10,639 nt of DNA from Comamonadaceae bacterium (GCA_013298415.1 JAAFHN010000056.1:1-10639), one strand, 5' to 3'; counted from the first letter of the stretch, positions 1 to 7,251 are shown. A program made the numbers and translations. The notes: generated from the letters alone by a model not told the origin.

Positions 1-580
1 GCAGCAAAAACATTCCGCAGAGCACACCAAACACGATGGCCCACGCGGTTTTGTAGCTGCCCGTCATGTTGAACAGGCTGCCTGCAAGCCACACGAGTGC
101 GCCCTGCCCTGCGATGTTCGCCAAGCGGTAGAAGGTGCTGCGCACTCCCACAAAGGCCGCTTGCTGGTGCTGCGGCAGGCTGAGCATGTAGAAACCATCG
201 GCGGCGATGTCGTGCGTGGCAGAGGCAAAGGCCATCAGCCACAGCACCGCAAGGCTTAATTTCACCCATTGCGCAGTGGGCAAAGTAAATGCCACAAGCG
301 CCAGCGACACGGCCACCACCGTTTGCATGGTGATGACCCAAAAGCGCTTGGTGCGAAACATGTCCACCAAGGGCGACCACAGCGGCTTGATGACCCAGGG
401 CAGGTACAGCCAGCTTGTGTAAGCCGCGATTTCGCCATTCGAGAGCCCTAAGTTTTTGAACATCACGACCGAGAGCGTCATCACCACCACATAGGGGATG
501 CCCTGGCCGAAATAGAGCGTGGGAATCCAGGCCCAGGGGTTGCGTTGCGATGAGTCTGTCGGCGCGCTTGCTGTTGTCAT
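1..580 (-). CDS. AmpG-like MFS transporter, N-terminal part (cut by window edge)
   Basis: This is the N-terminal 193 residues of an inner-membrane major facilitator transporter; the rest lies beyond position 1. After a short polar leader, hydrophobic segments lie near residues 18-41, 53-71, 82-101, 106-126 and 158-192. Features typical of AmpG-like permeases are visible: PWAWIPTLYFGQGIPYVVVM near residue 15, YTSWLYLPWVIKPLWSP near 54, and the acidic motif THDIAADGF near 122. AmpG proteins import anhydro-muropeptides, and relatives beside amino-sugar genes are predicted to import GlcNAc or MurNAc compounds. The start ATG (578-580) overlaps the murQ stop as ATGA, so translation is probably coupled. 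No strong Shine-Dalgarno is visible. I infer uptake of cell-wall sugars for the upstream enzymes; the exact substrate cannot be read from the sequence. Confidence 0.85.
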   Translation of the reverse strand, partial: MTTASAPTDSSQRNPWAWIPTLYFGQGIPYVVVMTLSVVMFKNLGLSNGEIAAYTSWLYLPWVIKPLWSPLVDMFRTKRFWVITMQTVVAVSLALVAFTLPTAQWVKLSLAVLWLMAFASATHDIAADGFYMLSLPQHQQAAFVGVRSTFYRLANIAGQGALVWLAGSLFNMTGSYKTAWAIVFGVLCGMFLL

Positions 581-1473
581 GTTTTGCTTTCGAGTGCTTT
601 GCGCACGCTGCCGTCGTGTGCATCCAGCAGCGCTTTGGCTGCGGATGCGCTGAGTGATTTTTGGATGGCCACGATGGCGAGCTTCACCGAGCCATCGCAT
701 TGCTGCAAGGTGCTGGCTGCGGTGGCTTCGCCTGCGCCTGTGGCCAGCCGGGTCAAGCGAATGCTGCGGCGCACGAGTTTGGCGTTGGTGGCCTTCAAGT
801 CCACCATCAAGTTGCCATGCACTTTGTTGAGCCGCACCATGATGGCGCTCGACAAGGTGTTGAGCGTGATCTTTTGCGAGGTGCCGGCTTTGAGTCGCGT
901 GCTGCCCGAGATCACTTCGGGGCCGGTGTCCAGCACGATGCCGAATTCAGCGGCGTTGGCCACTGGCGCATCTGTGTTGTTCGCAATGCCAATGCTGAGC
1001 GCGCCCACGGCTTTGGCCTCGCGCAGCGCGCCCAGTGCATAGGGCGTGGTGCCAGAGGCGGCAAGCGCAATCACCACATCATTGGCATTCGCACCCAAGT
1101 CCCGAACATCGGCTGCGCCCTGCTCGGCATCGTCTTCCGCGCCTTCCACAGCCTTGTAAAGCGCCTTTTCGCCGCCTGCGAGCAGGGCAATCGCGCGCTC
1201 ACTCGGCCAGGAAAAGGTAGGGTACAGCTCCACAGAGTCGAGCAGGCCCAACCGGCCCGAGGTGCCTGCGCCCGCATAAATCAAGCGGCCACCTTGTCGC
1301 AGCCGAGCCGCCGCCGCATCCACGGCGCGAGCGATTTGGGGAGCGGCGGCTCGCACCGCTTCCACGGCTTGCCGCTGGTCATCCGCAAAGGCCATCACCA
1401 GGGCATCGGTGGCGTAGGCATCAAGCGCTGCGTGCTCGGGATGCGCTTTTTCTGTGCGGGGGATTTGCGACAT
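577..1473 (-). CDS. murQ: N-acetylmuramic acid 6-phosphate etherase
   Basis: MurQ cleaves the D-lactyl ether of MurNAc-6-phosphate, giving GlcNAc-6-phosphate and D-lactate in the cytoplasm, a step in murein recycling or MurNAc catabolism. The 298-residue product equals the usual family length. It has the SIS-fold sugar-phosphate motif GGRLIYAGAGTSGRLG (residues 61-76), then DSVELYPT with Glu82 and AVEGAED with Glu113. These align with the catalytic Glu83 and Glu114 of E. coli MurQ. SGSTRLKAGTSQK (189-201) and GNLMVDLKATN (220-230) are also characteristic. I chose the ATG at 1471-1473, 4 bp after the deaminase stop. An upstream in-frame ATG at 1545 would add a stretch overlapping that gene and lacking family similarity. 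The stop overlaps the transporter start. No residue expected in the family is missing. Confidence 0.96.
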   Translation of the reverse strand: MSQIPRTEKAHPEHAALDAYATDALVMAFADDQRQAVEAVRAAAPQIARAVDAAAARLRQGGRLIYAGAGTSGRLGLLDSVELYPTFSWPSERAIALLAGGEKALYKAVEGAEDDAEQGAADVRDLGANANDVVIALAASGTTPYALGALREAKAVGALSIGIANNTDAPVANAAEFGIVLDTGPEVISGSTRLKAGTSQKITLNTLSSAIMVRLNKVHGNLMVDLKATNAKLVRRSIRLTRLATGAGEATAASTLQQCDGSVKLAIVAIQKSLSASAAKALLDAHDGSVRKALESKT

Positions 1474-1477
1474 GGCT

Positions 1478-2521
1478 TTAGTTCGTGAGGGTGACTTTGG
1501 CGAGGTGCGCTGGCGAATCAGGGTCAAGCCCACGCGCGCGGGCAAGCGCTTCCACCATCACGTAAAAGCTTTGCATCATGCACACGCCTTCTGCGGCCTC
1601 GTGCTCGCAGGCGACCGAGGGCAGATGCGCGCCGAAACCGCGCGACGGTGAAATGTGGCTTGAATCACTGCTGGCCACAAACACCGTAGCGCCGCGCTCG
1701 CGCAAGGCCTGTGCGGTGGCAAGCGCGCTCGCTTGCGCAGGCCCACATGGCGCGAGCACAAGCACCACAAAACCTGGCCGCACCAAGGCCATCGGCCCGT
1801 GCATCACCTCTGCGCTGGAAAATGCCTCGGCATGGATGCCGCAGGTTTCTTTGAACTTGAGCGCCGCCTCTTGAGCCAAAGCCCAGGCAGAGCCACGGCC
1901 CAACACGTAGAGCTGATTCACATGCTTCAACAGCTCCACGCAGGGGCTCCAATCGCAATGAAGGGCTTGGCGCATGTGCCCACTCAAGCCTTGCAAAGCC
2001 GTGCTGAGCGCCGCGTCTTGCAGCCACGCGCTTTGGAGGTGCAAGCCGGCACTCAACTGTGCAAGATAGCTCTTGGTGGCCGCCACGCTTTTTTCCGGTC
2101 CAGCATGCAAATCAAGGGCGTAGCGCACGCTGTGGGCTAGGGGCGAGTCGATCACATTCACCCAAGCCACTGTGGGCGATCCGCCTGCTGAGAAGTGCTG
2201 CATCGCCTTCACCAAGTCTGGGCTTTGGCCAGACTGCGAGTAGGCAAAGGCCCATTGATTGGGCTGCGCCTGCGGTGCGCCAAAAAGGTTCACAAGGCTG
2301 CTCGGCACAGAAGTCACAGGCCGCTTGAACGCCGCCATCCAGTGGTAGCCCACATACGCCGAGGCGTGATCCGAGCTGCCGCGTGCAACGGTGAGCAGCG
2401 CCAGGGGCGGACTGGCCCGTAGCGCTGTGGCCACCTCCGCCACTTTCACGGCATTGGCCTCCAATTGCTCGGCAATCCGCTCAGGCGCTTGCTGCGCCTC
2501 GTTCAGCATCTGGCTCGTCAT
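1478..2521 (-). CDS. SIS-domain glucosamine-6-phosphate deaminase (NagB-II type)
   Basis: This 347-residue protein resembles the isomerase half of GlmS without the glutaminase domain. That layout fits NagB-II deaminases such as the one described in Shewanella, which convert glucosamine-6-phosphate to fructose-6-phosphate and ammonia. Two SIS modules can be seen. The first carries VARGSSDHASAYVGYHW, YSQSGQSPDLVKAM and VAATKSYLAQLS. The second carries YVLGRGSAWALAQEAALKFK, IHAEAFSSAEVMHGPMALV, and a C-terminal DSPAHLAKVTLTN tail as in GlmS. The start is the ATG at 2519-2521, sharing ATGA with the nagA stop. A longer reading to 2854 only adds a shadow frame of nagA. A GlmS-like sugar isomerase or an AgaS-type deaminase are alternatives, but lying between nagA and murQ favours the glucosamine-6-P deaminase role. 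Confidence 0.9.
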   Translation of the reverse strand: MTSQMLNEAQQAPERIAEQLEANAVKVAEVATALRASPPLALLTVARGSSDHASAYVGYHWMAAFKRPVTSVPSSLVNLFGAPQAQPNQWAFAYSQSGQSPDLVKAMQHFSAGGSPTVAWVNVIDSPLAHSVRYALDLHAGPEKSVAATKSYLAQLSAGLHLQSAWLQDAALSTALQGLSGHMRQALHCDWSPCVELLKHVNQLYVLGRGSAWALAQEAALKFKETCGIHAEAFSSAEVMHGPMALVRPGFVVLVLAPCGPAQASALATAQALRERGATVFVASSDSSHISPSRGFGAHLPSVACEHEAAEGVCMMQSFYVMVEALARARGLDPDSPAHLAKVTLTN

Positions 2522-3678
2522 CGATCCACTTTCTGGCCTTGGGCCACCACGTCGATGGGTTCTGCGCCTTGGCCCATCAACACCAAATCTGCGAAGGCCC
2601 CAATGCGCACGGCACCTCTGTCTTGCAAGCCCAGGTAGGCCGCAGCGCGGCTGGAGGTGAGCGCGCTCGCCTGCACCACGTCCAAGCCCAGCACATCCAC
2701 CAAGTTGCGAAAGGTTTGTGCCATCGTCACACACGATCCCGCCAAAGTGCCGTCGGCCAGTCGCACCGCGCCCATGCACTTGTGCACCGTGTGCTCGCCG
2801 AGCTTGTAGGCCCCATCGGGCATGCCTGTGGCCGCTGTGGCATCGCTCACGCAAAAGAGATTTGGGATCGCGCGCAGCGCCACGCGGATCGCGCCGGGGT
2901 GAACGTGCAAGGTGTCGGCAATCACTTCGGCGTATTCGGCATGCGCCAGCGCCGCGCCTGCCACCCCAGGCGCGCGGTGGGCGAAGGCGCTCATGGCGTT
3001 GAACACGTGGGTCACGCCGAGTCCACCCGCTTTACTAAACGCAAGAGCTGCCTGCTCGTAGCTCGCATTGCTGTGGCCGATTTGCACGCGCATGTCGCGT
3101 GCGCACAGATCGTCGATCAGCGCGTCGTGGCCCGGCAGCTCGGGTGCAACGGTGATCACGCGAATCGGCGCAATCTTATGCAGGGCCAGCACTTCATCCA
3201 CCGTGCCCGCCCGCGCATGCGGCGGCTGTGCGCCGAGCTTCTCAGCGTTGATGAAGGGGCCTTCCAGGTGTACGCCCAGGATCGCCGCTGAGCCGAGCGC
3301 AGGCGACTTCATCGCCGCACCCACGCCGTAAAAAGCGGCGTTCAAGTCTTCAAACGGCGCAGTGAGCGTGGTGGCCAGCAGAGCCGTGGTGCCGTGTCGC
3401 GCATGCGCTCGGGCCACATGGGCTGCTGCGTCGCCTGCGTCCATCACGTCGCGGCCCGCGCCGCCGTGAACGTGGTTGTCGATGAAGCCGGGCACGAGCA
3501 CAGGCTCGATCTGCGCGACCTGGAGCGACACAGCCGCATCGAGCACCACGATTTCGGTGATGCGCTCGCCCAACCAGGCCAACCGCACCCGTGCCAAGCC
3601 AGAAGGCAAAACCGCCAGACCTTCATAGCGGCCACTGGCTTGGTTTGCTTTTCCTGCTTGCGCATGAATTCTGCTCAT
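2518..3678 (-). CDS. nagA: N-acetylglucosamine-6-phosphate deacetylase
   Basis: NagA removes the acetyl group from GlcNAc-6-phosphate to give glucosamine-6-phosphate and acetate. It is a cytoplasmic metal-dependent amidohydrolase. The 386-residue product is of normal length. The family motifs appear in order: PGFIDNHVHGGAG (residues 63-75, with His69 and His71), GVHLEGPF (Glu139), IGHSNASY (His202), THVFNAMS (His224), IADTLHVHPG (253-262) and the catalytic SDATAATGMPDG (Asp279). These match metal-binding and catalytic positions of bacterial NagA. The N-terminal 15 residues are unremarkable, and the start ATG at 3676-3678 has only a weak ribosome-binding site. It is the first gene of a four-gene coupled cluster, so the operon promoter should lie in the 95-bp gap to the divergent SpmA/SpmB gene, or within that gene. 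I could not pick out a convincing -35/-10 pair there. Confidence 0.95.
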   Translation of the reverse strand: MSRIHAQAGKANQASGRYEGLAVLPSGLARVRLAWLGERITEIVVLDAAVSLQVAQIEPVLVPGFIDNHVHGGAGRDVMDAGDAAAHVARAHARHGTTALLATTLTAPFEDLNAAFYGVGAAMKSPALGSAAILGVHLEGPFINAEKLGAQPPHARAGTVDEVLALHKIAPIRVITVAPELPGHDALIDDLCARDMRVQIGHSNASYEQAALAFSKAGGLGVTHVFNAMSAFAHRAPGVAGAALAHAEYAEVIADTLHVHPGAIRVALRAIPNLFCVSDATAATGMPDGAYKLGEHTVHKCMGAVRLADGTLAGSCVTMAQTFRNLVDVLGLDVVQASALTSSRAAAYLGLQDRGAVRIGAFADLVLMGQGAEPIDVVAQGQKVDR

Positions 3679-3773
3679 CTTGGGATGCTAGCAGCGGCAG
3701 CGCATTCGCAGCAGGCTACATTCGGCCAATCCGCTGCGGTCTGGCGATTCCTTTTCTATCAACAGCAACGCTT
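3679..3773. promoter_or_regulatory. Divergent intergenic region between nagA and the spmA/spmB fusion
   Basis: This 95-bp gap separates two divergent genes and so should carry or border promoters for both. I see no convincing sigma70 hexamer pair, no palindrome of operator quality and no strong Shine-Dalgarno on either side. The regulatory role is inferred from gene layout alone. Confidence 0.4.
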
Positions 3774-5012
3774 ATGGCACTCGCATACCTTTGGATCAGC
3801 TTTTTCGTGGTCGGCTTCATCGCGGCGTTTGCGCAATGGCTTTTTTTGGGCGATGTGGAGATTTTCAAAAAGATCGTCGACGGCACGTTTGACAGCGCCA
3901 AAGCCTCCGTGATGGACATCGCGCTGCCGCTCGCCGGCGTGATGACGTTTTGGATGGGCTTGCTCAACGTCGCTGAAAAGGCTGGCGCGATTGACTACGT
4001 GGCCAAAGTGATTGGCCCCTTTTTCTCGCGCATCTTTCCCGAAGTGCCCAAGGGCCACCCAGCCACCGGCTTGATGGTGATGAACTACTCGGCCAATTTC
4101 TTGGGCCTGGACAACGCGGCCACGCCCATCGGCCTCAAAGCGATGGAAAGCCTGCAATCGCTCAATCCGCAAAAAGACACGGCCAGCAACGCGCAGCTGA
4201 TGTTTTTAGTGTTGCAAACAGCTGGGCTCACCTTGATACCCATCACCGTGATGGCGCAGCGCGCGGTGCTGGGCGCAACTGACCCGAGCGACATCTTCAT
4301 CCCCACGCTGATTGCCACCTACGCGGGCACTTTGGTGGCTTTCATTGCAGTGGCCATCAAGCAGCGCATCAATTTGCTGGATCGCGTGATCCTCGGCTGG
4401 CTGGGCGGCATCAGCGCCTTCATGATTGGCATGGTTTGGTTCTTCAGCACCCAGCTCACCCGCGCTGAGATTCAAACCGTGTCTAAAGTAGCGAGCAATA
4501 TGCTGCTCTTGGGCATCATCGTCACCTTTTTGCTCCTGGCGCTGAAGAAAAAGGTCAACGCCTACGAGGCCTTCATCGAAGGCGCAAAAGGCGGCATCCA
4601 AACCGCGCTGGTCATCATTCCTTACCTGGTGGGCATGCTGGTTGCCATCTCTGTGCTGCGCAATTCCGGCGTGCTCGGCTGGATCGTGAGCGGCTTTGCG
4701 TGGGTGTTTGGGCAGCTTGGCTTCAACACCGATTTCACGCCCGCGCTGCCCACGGCCATCATGAAAAGCGTGAGCGGGTCAGGAGCCCGCGCCATGATGA
4801 TTGAGGCGATGAAAACCTATGGTGTGGACAGCTTCGTGGGCCGCTTGGTGAGCATCTTGCAAGGCTCCAGTGACACGACCTTTTACATCATTGCGCTGTA
4901 CTTCGGCTCGGTCGGCATCGTCAAGACTCGCTACGCCATCCAGTACGGCTTGCTTGCCGACTTTGCAGGCGTGGTGGCAGCGATTTGGGTGGCCTATTTG
5001 TTCTTTCATTGA
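3774..5012 (+). CDS. Fused SpmA-SpmB nucleoside-recognition (Gate) domain membrane protein
   Basis: This is a 412-residue polytopic inner-membrane protein with two nucleoside-recognition (Gate) domains. In spore-formers these occur as separate proteins, SpmA and SpmB; Gram-negative bacteria often carry the fused form. The SpmA half contains GPFFSRIFPEVPKGHPATG (residues 81-99), MNYSANFLGLDNAATPIGLK (103-122) and QKDTASNAQLMFLVLQTAGL (133-152). The SpmB half contains ALPTAIMKSVSGSGARAMM (324-342) and GSSDTTFYIIALYFGSVGIV (364-383), then KTRYA. I chose the ATG at 3774-3776, which begins directly at the first membrane segment. The frame is open further upstream, to 3591, but that part overlaps nagA antisense and lacks family similarity. 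SpmA/SpmB affect spore-core dehydration in Bacillus and Clostridium. The function in a non-sporulating proteobacterium is unknown; transport of a small molecule is the usual guess. Confidence 0.9.
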   Translation: MALAYLWISFFVVGFIAAFAQWLFLGDVEIFKKIVDGTFDSAKASVMDIALPLAGVMTFWMGLLNVAEKAGAIDYVAKVIGPFFSRIFPEVPKGHPATGLMVMNYSANFLGLDNAATPIGLKAMESLQSLNPQKDTASNAQLMFLVLQTAGLTLIPITVMAQRAVLGATDPSDIFIPTLIATYAGTLVAFIAVAIKQRINLLDRVILGWLGGISAFMIGMVWFFSTQLTRAEIQTVSKVASNMLLLGIIVTFLLLALKKKVNAYEAFIEGAKGGIQTALVIIPYLVGMLVAISVLRNSGVLGWIVSGFAWVFGQLGFNTDFTPALPTAIMKSVSGSGARAMMIEAMKTYGVDSFVGRLVSILQGSSDTTFYIIALYFGSVGIVKTRYAIQYGLLADFAGVVAAIWVAYLFFH

Positions 5013-5034
5013 TGCTACGTTTTATATAGCATCA
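5010..5034. repeat. AT-rich hairpin at the spmA/spmB stop codon
   Basis: An 8-bp perfect inverted repeat (TGATGCTA, 9-nt loop, TAGCATCA) starts within the stop codon of the SpmA/SpmB gene. No T-tract follows on either strand, so it is not a textbook intrinsic terminator. It may still stabilise the transcript end or act as a weak bidirectional terminator between the two convergent genes. From memory, hairpins of this GCTA/TAGC type are common between genes in Comamonadaceae. Confidence 0.45.
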
Positions 5035-5061
5035 GATGCCCTAAATACTAGGACAATGGTG

Positions 5062-5078
5062 GATTTTTGCCAAAAATC
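5062..5078. repeat. Short AT-rich hairpin between convergent genes
   Basis: GATTTTT and AAAAATC form a 7-bp perfect stem around a 3-nt loop, midway between the convergent SpmA/SpmB and lipoprotein genes. The word gccaaaaat also occurs twice here in direct orientation. The stem is AT-rich and has no following T-run outside it. A terminator role is possible for either gene but weakly supported. Confidence 0.3.
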
Positions 5079-5093
5079 AGCCAAAAATGACGC

Positions 5094-5762
5094 TTAGGGC
5101 CTTGCTGGAGCCGCTGCAAGCACGGCCTCGGTGCGGTTCACGCGCCTGGGGCCCGCGGGCGGGTTGGGAAAGCCGTCGAGTGCGGCATCCACGATCAGAC
5201 CCGCCACCGCCTGATCGCTGGAGTGGCGGGATTCGTACTTGGCGCGCGATTCAAACACCACCGCTTGCGACGCGACATCGCGCACTGCCACTTGCAGCTC
5301 GCGGGTGTAAAGCGGCCAATCGGGCGACACAGGCCGCGCGGGCAGCAGCACGATCTGCCCGCCGCGCGTGACCACATAGTCTGCGCCCAAGCTGCCCCAG
5401 CCAAACCCGCCGAAACCAAATCCGCCCCAAACGCGGCGGCTGTCGTCGCTTGCAAACGAGCGCCACTGCAAGCTCACCGCATGCGTGGCATCGGTCGCAG
5501 ATTCCTGCCAGCCTGCGCGGGCCAGCGCCGCCTTGGCCTGAGCTTCCAACAAGGCCTGCCCCGCAGCGTTGTTCGGCTCGTTTTGCGAAGGCAGCCGGTC
5601 AAACCGATAGCGAACGGTAGACACCACACCTGGCGCAGAAGTTGCTGGTTTTGACCACTGCGCAAACGACTGCACATCCGCGTCAATCTCGCGCATCGAC
5701 GCACAGCCGCCGAGCAGCACCGCCCCGCCAATTAAGGCTGAAGAAATCCACCGGTTGAACAT
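5094..5762 (-). CDS. DUF4136-like outer-envelope lipoprotein
   Basis: This 222-residue protein has a lipoprotein signal peptide: a short positive start (MFNRW), a hydrophobic core, and the lipobox LLGGC with Cys20 as the predicted lipidated residue. The mature part resembles the DUF4136 family: an early DVQSFAQW segment, a YRFDRLPS strand, and a helical AALARAGW region that follows ANKA-like alanine-rich sequence. A Gly/Phe/Trp stretch (GGFGFGGFGWGS) precedes strands ending near VVFESRAKYES. The family is periplasmic or outer-membrane anchored and has no firmly known function. The start at 5762 was chosen because AGGAG sits 7 nt upstream and the signal peptide begins there. An upstream in-frame start at 5810 would bury the signal peptide. 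The gene appears to be a single-gene unit. Confidence 0.82.
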   Translation of the reverse strand: MFNRWISSALIGGAVLLGGCASMREIDADVQSFAQWSKPATSAPGVVSTVRYRFDRLPSQNEPNNAAGQALLEAQAKAALARAGWQESATDATHAVSLQWRSFASDDSRRVWGGFGFGGFGWGSLGADYVVTRGGQIVLLPARPVSPDWPLYTRELQVAVRDVASQAVVFESRAKYESRHSSDQAVAGLIVDAALDGFPNPPAGPRRVNRTEAVLAAAPARP

Positions 5763-5769
5763 GATGAAA

Positions 5770-5774
5770 CTCCT
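5770..5774 (-). promoter_or_regulatory. Ribosome-binding site of the lipoprotein gene
   Basis: AGGAG on the minus strand lies 7 nt before the ATG at 5762. It is the clearest Shine-Dalgarno in the window and decides the lipoprotein start over the upstream in-frame codon at 5810. Confidence 0.75.
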
Positions 5775-5921
5775 GGGAAGACCGAACTGCTTGGATTGTG
5801 AACAGTCCACCTGGTTCCTGCTCAGCCGAACTGCGCTTTGTTAGCGCGTGGGGTTAGCAATTTGATGGCTTTTTGCCGAACTGTCCACATGTTTATTGCC
5901 TTCACCGCTATGCTTTTTGAA
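5775..5921. repeat. Intergenic region with three copies of ccgaactg and a small hairpin
   Basis: The gap between the lipoprotein start and the ATPase stop carries the octamer ccgaactg three times in the same orientation, at 5782, 5826 and 5876. Two related words, gaacagtccac and gaactgtccac, are also present. A 5-bp stem with a 5-nt loop lies at 5833-5847 (GCGCT/AGCGC). These repeats could be binding sites upstream of the lipoprotein gene. No convincing -35/-10 pair was found, so any regulatory role is inference. Confidence 0.35.
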
Positions 5922-7097
5922 CTATCCTGACCCACGAGGCGGCCAGTTGCCCTCGGCCACCAGCACGCTGTGCCACTCCACCATGCTCTGGTCGTAGATC
6001 GAGTATTCGCCGCGCAATGATTTCCAGATCAAGCGCCGCTCGTCGTTGCGCAATGCATCCAGCGCCGATTGCACTTGGGCCGTACTCACTGGCCCGCCCG
6101 TGTGATGGGCGTAAAACTTCTTCGCGCTTTCGTCGTAAGGCGCAAACGCCGCGCCGAGATCCAACATGCGCGCCACAATGGCCTGCTGCAGCGGCTCCAG
6201 CGCCTTGTAATTTTCAGTGTGCTCCTCCCGCTGCGCGCGTTGCTGGCTCTTGGCCGCTTTGAGCAAGGCATCCTCAAAGCTTTTGGCATCGGGCGCGTCT
6301 TTTGCATGCTGCATGAGCGCATTGCGAAAAAACTGCGGCCGATGGCCAAAATGCGCAAACGCCTCTTGCATGCGAAGGCGCGAAACAGCCGCCCACTCGG
6401 GCCGGCCTGCTTTCACCTTGCTCAGCAGGTGCTGCACAAAGTCGTCGCCCAAGGGCTGCAATGCCCGCACTTCTGAGCCCCAAAACGGCGCGGCGCTGGT
6501 GTTGAGCAGCCGCATGAGCTTGTCGCGGTGCGAGCCCGCCATCACCAGCATCAGGCTGCTGCCTTGCGGCGTTTTCATCTGGTCGCGTGCGCTTTTCAGC
6601 GCCCGCATGGCGCTTTGGCCTTCCTCGCTCGTCAATCCCTCTTGCGCTTCGTCCACGATCAAGGCAATGGGCTTAGCCGTCGCGTCGTGCAGCATCTTCA
6701 GCGTGGCATACAGCGAGAGGCCATCCGTCTTGCCGATCTTGGACAAATCGATCTGCGCAACACCTGGGATGCTGAGTTTGTCCAGGCCCGCGCTCTTCAC
6801 CATCTTGCTGATCGCACCTAGGTTGGCTTGCACGGCATCGCGGATCGGATGTATCAGGCGATCCAAAAGCGTTTTGGGCTCATCTGCCCACAAGTCTGCG
6901 TAAATCACCAGCACGCCGCACTTTTCCAGCTCAGGCTTCAGGTCAAAGCGCAAAAAAGCCGTCTTGCCCGTGCGCCTGGGGCCAGAGATGAAAAGGCCAT
7001 TCGGCGCGTCAGACAGCGGCACGCGCCCGAGCATCTCGTTCGCGAACTCGGCGGCAAGCGCCGGGCGGGGAAAGTGGTCAGGGCTCATGTAGGTCAT
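5922..7097 (-). CDS. AAA/archaeal-type P-loop ATPase with C-terminal winged-helix-like region
   Basis: The 391-residue product is a P-loop ATPase of the archaeal-ATPase/AAA type. It has Walker A GPRRTGKT at residues 39-46 (Lys45), Walker B IALIVDEAQ with Asp149 and Glu150, and a sensor-1-like strand LMLVMAGS (183-189). The lid-like GHRPQFFRNAL is at 251-261. Residues around 300-375 look helical and end in strands (RRLIWKSLRGEYSIYDQSM), suggesting a winged-helix domain as in this family. Such proteins are often found beside mobile or defence genes, but a specific function cannot be assigned. The frame opens at a GTG (7124). I prefer the ATG at 7097, though the ATG at 7088 is also possible and none has a good Shine-Dalgarno. 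It is transcribed away from the NACHT pair, sharing their upstream region. Confidence 0.8.
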   Translation of the reverse strand: MTYMSPDHFPRPALAAEFANEMLGRVPLSDAPNGLFISGPRRTGKTAFLRFDLKPELEKCGVLVIYADLWADEPKTLLDRLIHPIRDAVQANLGAISKMVKSAGLDKLSIPGVAQIDLSKIGKTDGLSLYATLKMLHDATAKPIALIVDEAQEGLTSEEGQSAMRALKSARDQMKTPQGSSLMLVMAGSHRDKLMRLLNTSAAPFWGSEVRALQPLGDDFVQHLLSKVKAGRPEWAAVSRLRMQEAFAHFGHRPQFFRNALMQHAKDAPDAKSFEDALLKAAKSQQRAQREEHTENYKALEPLQQAIVARMLDLGAAFAPYDESAKKFYAHHTGGPVSTAQVQSALDALRNDERRLIWKSLRGEYSIYDQSMVEWHSVLVAEGNWPPRGSG

Positions 7098-7127
7098 TTT
7101 AGGCAGACCGGCCGCCAAACGCACTAT

Positions 7128-7146
7128 TCACAACTAAAAGTTGCGA
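7128..7146. promoter_or_regulatory. 19-bp imperfect palindrome, operator-like
   Basis: The centre is CAACT-AAA-AGTTG (7131-7143), with perfect 5-bp arms. Beyond one mismatched pair the symmetry continues for two more pairs (TC/GA). It covers the predicted transcription start of the ATPase promoter at 7148-7176. That position is typical of a repressor operator, but the binding protein is unknown. Confidence 0.4.
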
Positions 7147-7147
7147 C

Positions 7148-7176
7148 ATTAAACTGAATACACATCCAGTAATCAA
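7148..7176 (-). promoter_or_regulatory. Sigma70-like promoter toward the AAA ATPase gene
   Basis: On the minus strand, TTGATT (7171-7176) and TTTAAT (7148-7153) are separated by 17 bp. The -10 box matches TATAAT at five of six positions and the -35 box matches TTGACA at four of six. The predicted start near 7141 would give a leader of about 44 nt before the ATG at 7097. Confidence 0.5.
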
Positions 7177-7203
7177 TCATTTTTACAGCCTTTCCATCCC
7201 ATT

Positions 7204-7231
7204 TTGGAAGTTTTATTTGCTTTTTTAGCAT
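7204..7231 (+). promoter_or_regulatory. Weak candidate promoter toward the small membrane protein and NACHT gene
   Basis: TTGGAA and TAGCAT are 16 bp apart in a T-rich stretch. Transcription would begin only about 14 nt before the ATG at 7252, which lacks a clear Shine-Dalgarno. The match is poor and the assignment tentative; some promoter is expected here because this pair has no upstream gene on its own strand. Confidence 0.2.
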
Positions 7232-7251
7232 TGTTAGCACACAATGAAACC

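Noticed and set aside
661..1488. Plus-strand open frame of 275 residues across murQ
   Set aside because: Antisense shadow of a well-supported murQ gene, without recognisable motifs.
1474..1545. Upstream ATG for murQ adding 24 residues
   Set aside because: It overlaps the deaminase gene and has no similarity to MurQ; the ATG at 1473 gives the usual 298-residue length.
2522..2854. N-terminal extension of the SIS deaminase to 458 residues
   Set aside because: The extra residues are an off-frame reading of nagA, rich in Arg and Gly, with no family similarity; the ATG at 2521 overlapping the nagA stop starts exactly where SIS deaminases begin.
3591..3773. Upstream start for the SpmA/SpmB protein (473 residues)
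   Set aside because: The extra part runs antisense to nagA and through the divergent gap; family similarity starts at the ATG at 3774.
5010..5078. Strong intrinsic terminator between the convergent genes
   Set aside because: Two hairpins exist but neither is GC-rich or followed by a T-tract on either strand, so they are listed only as repeats.
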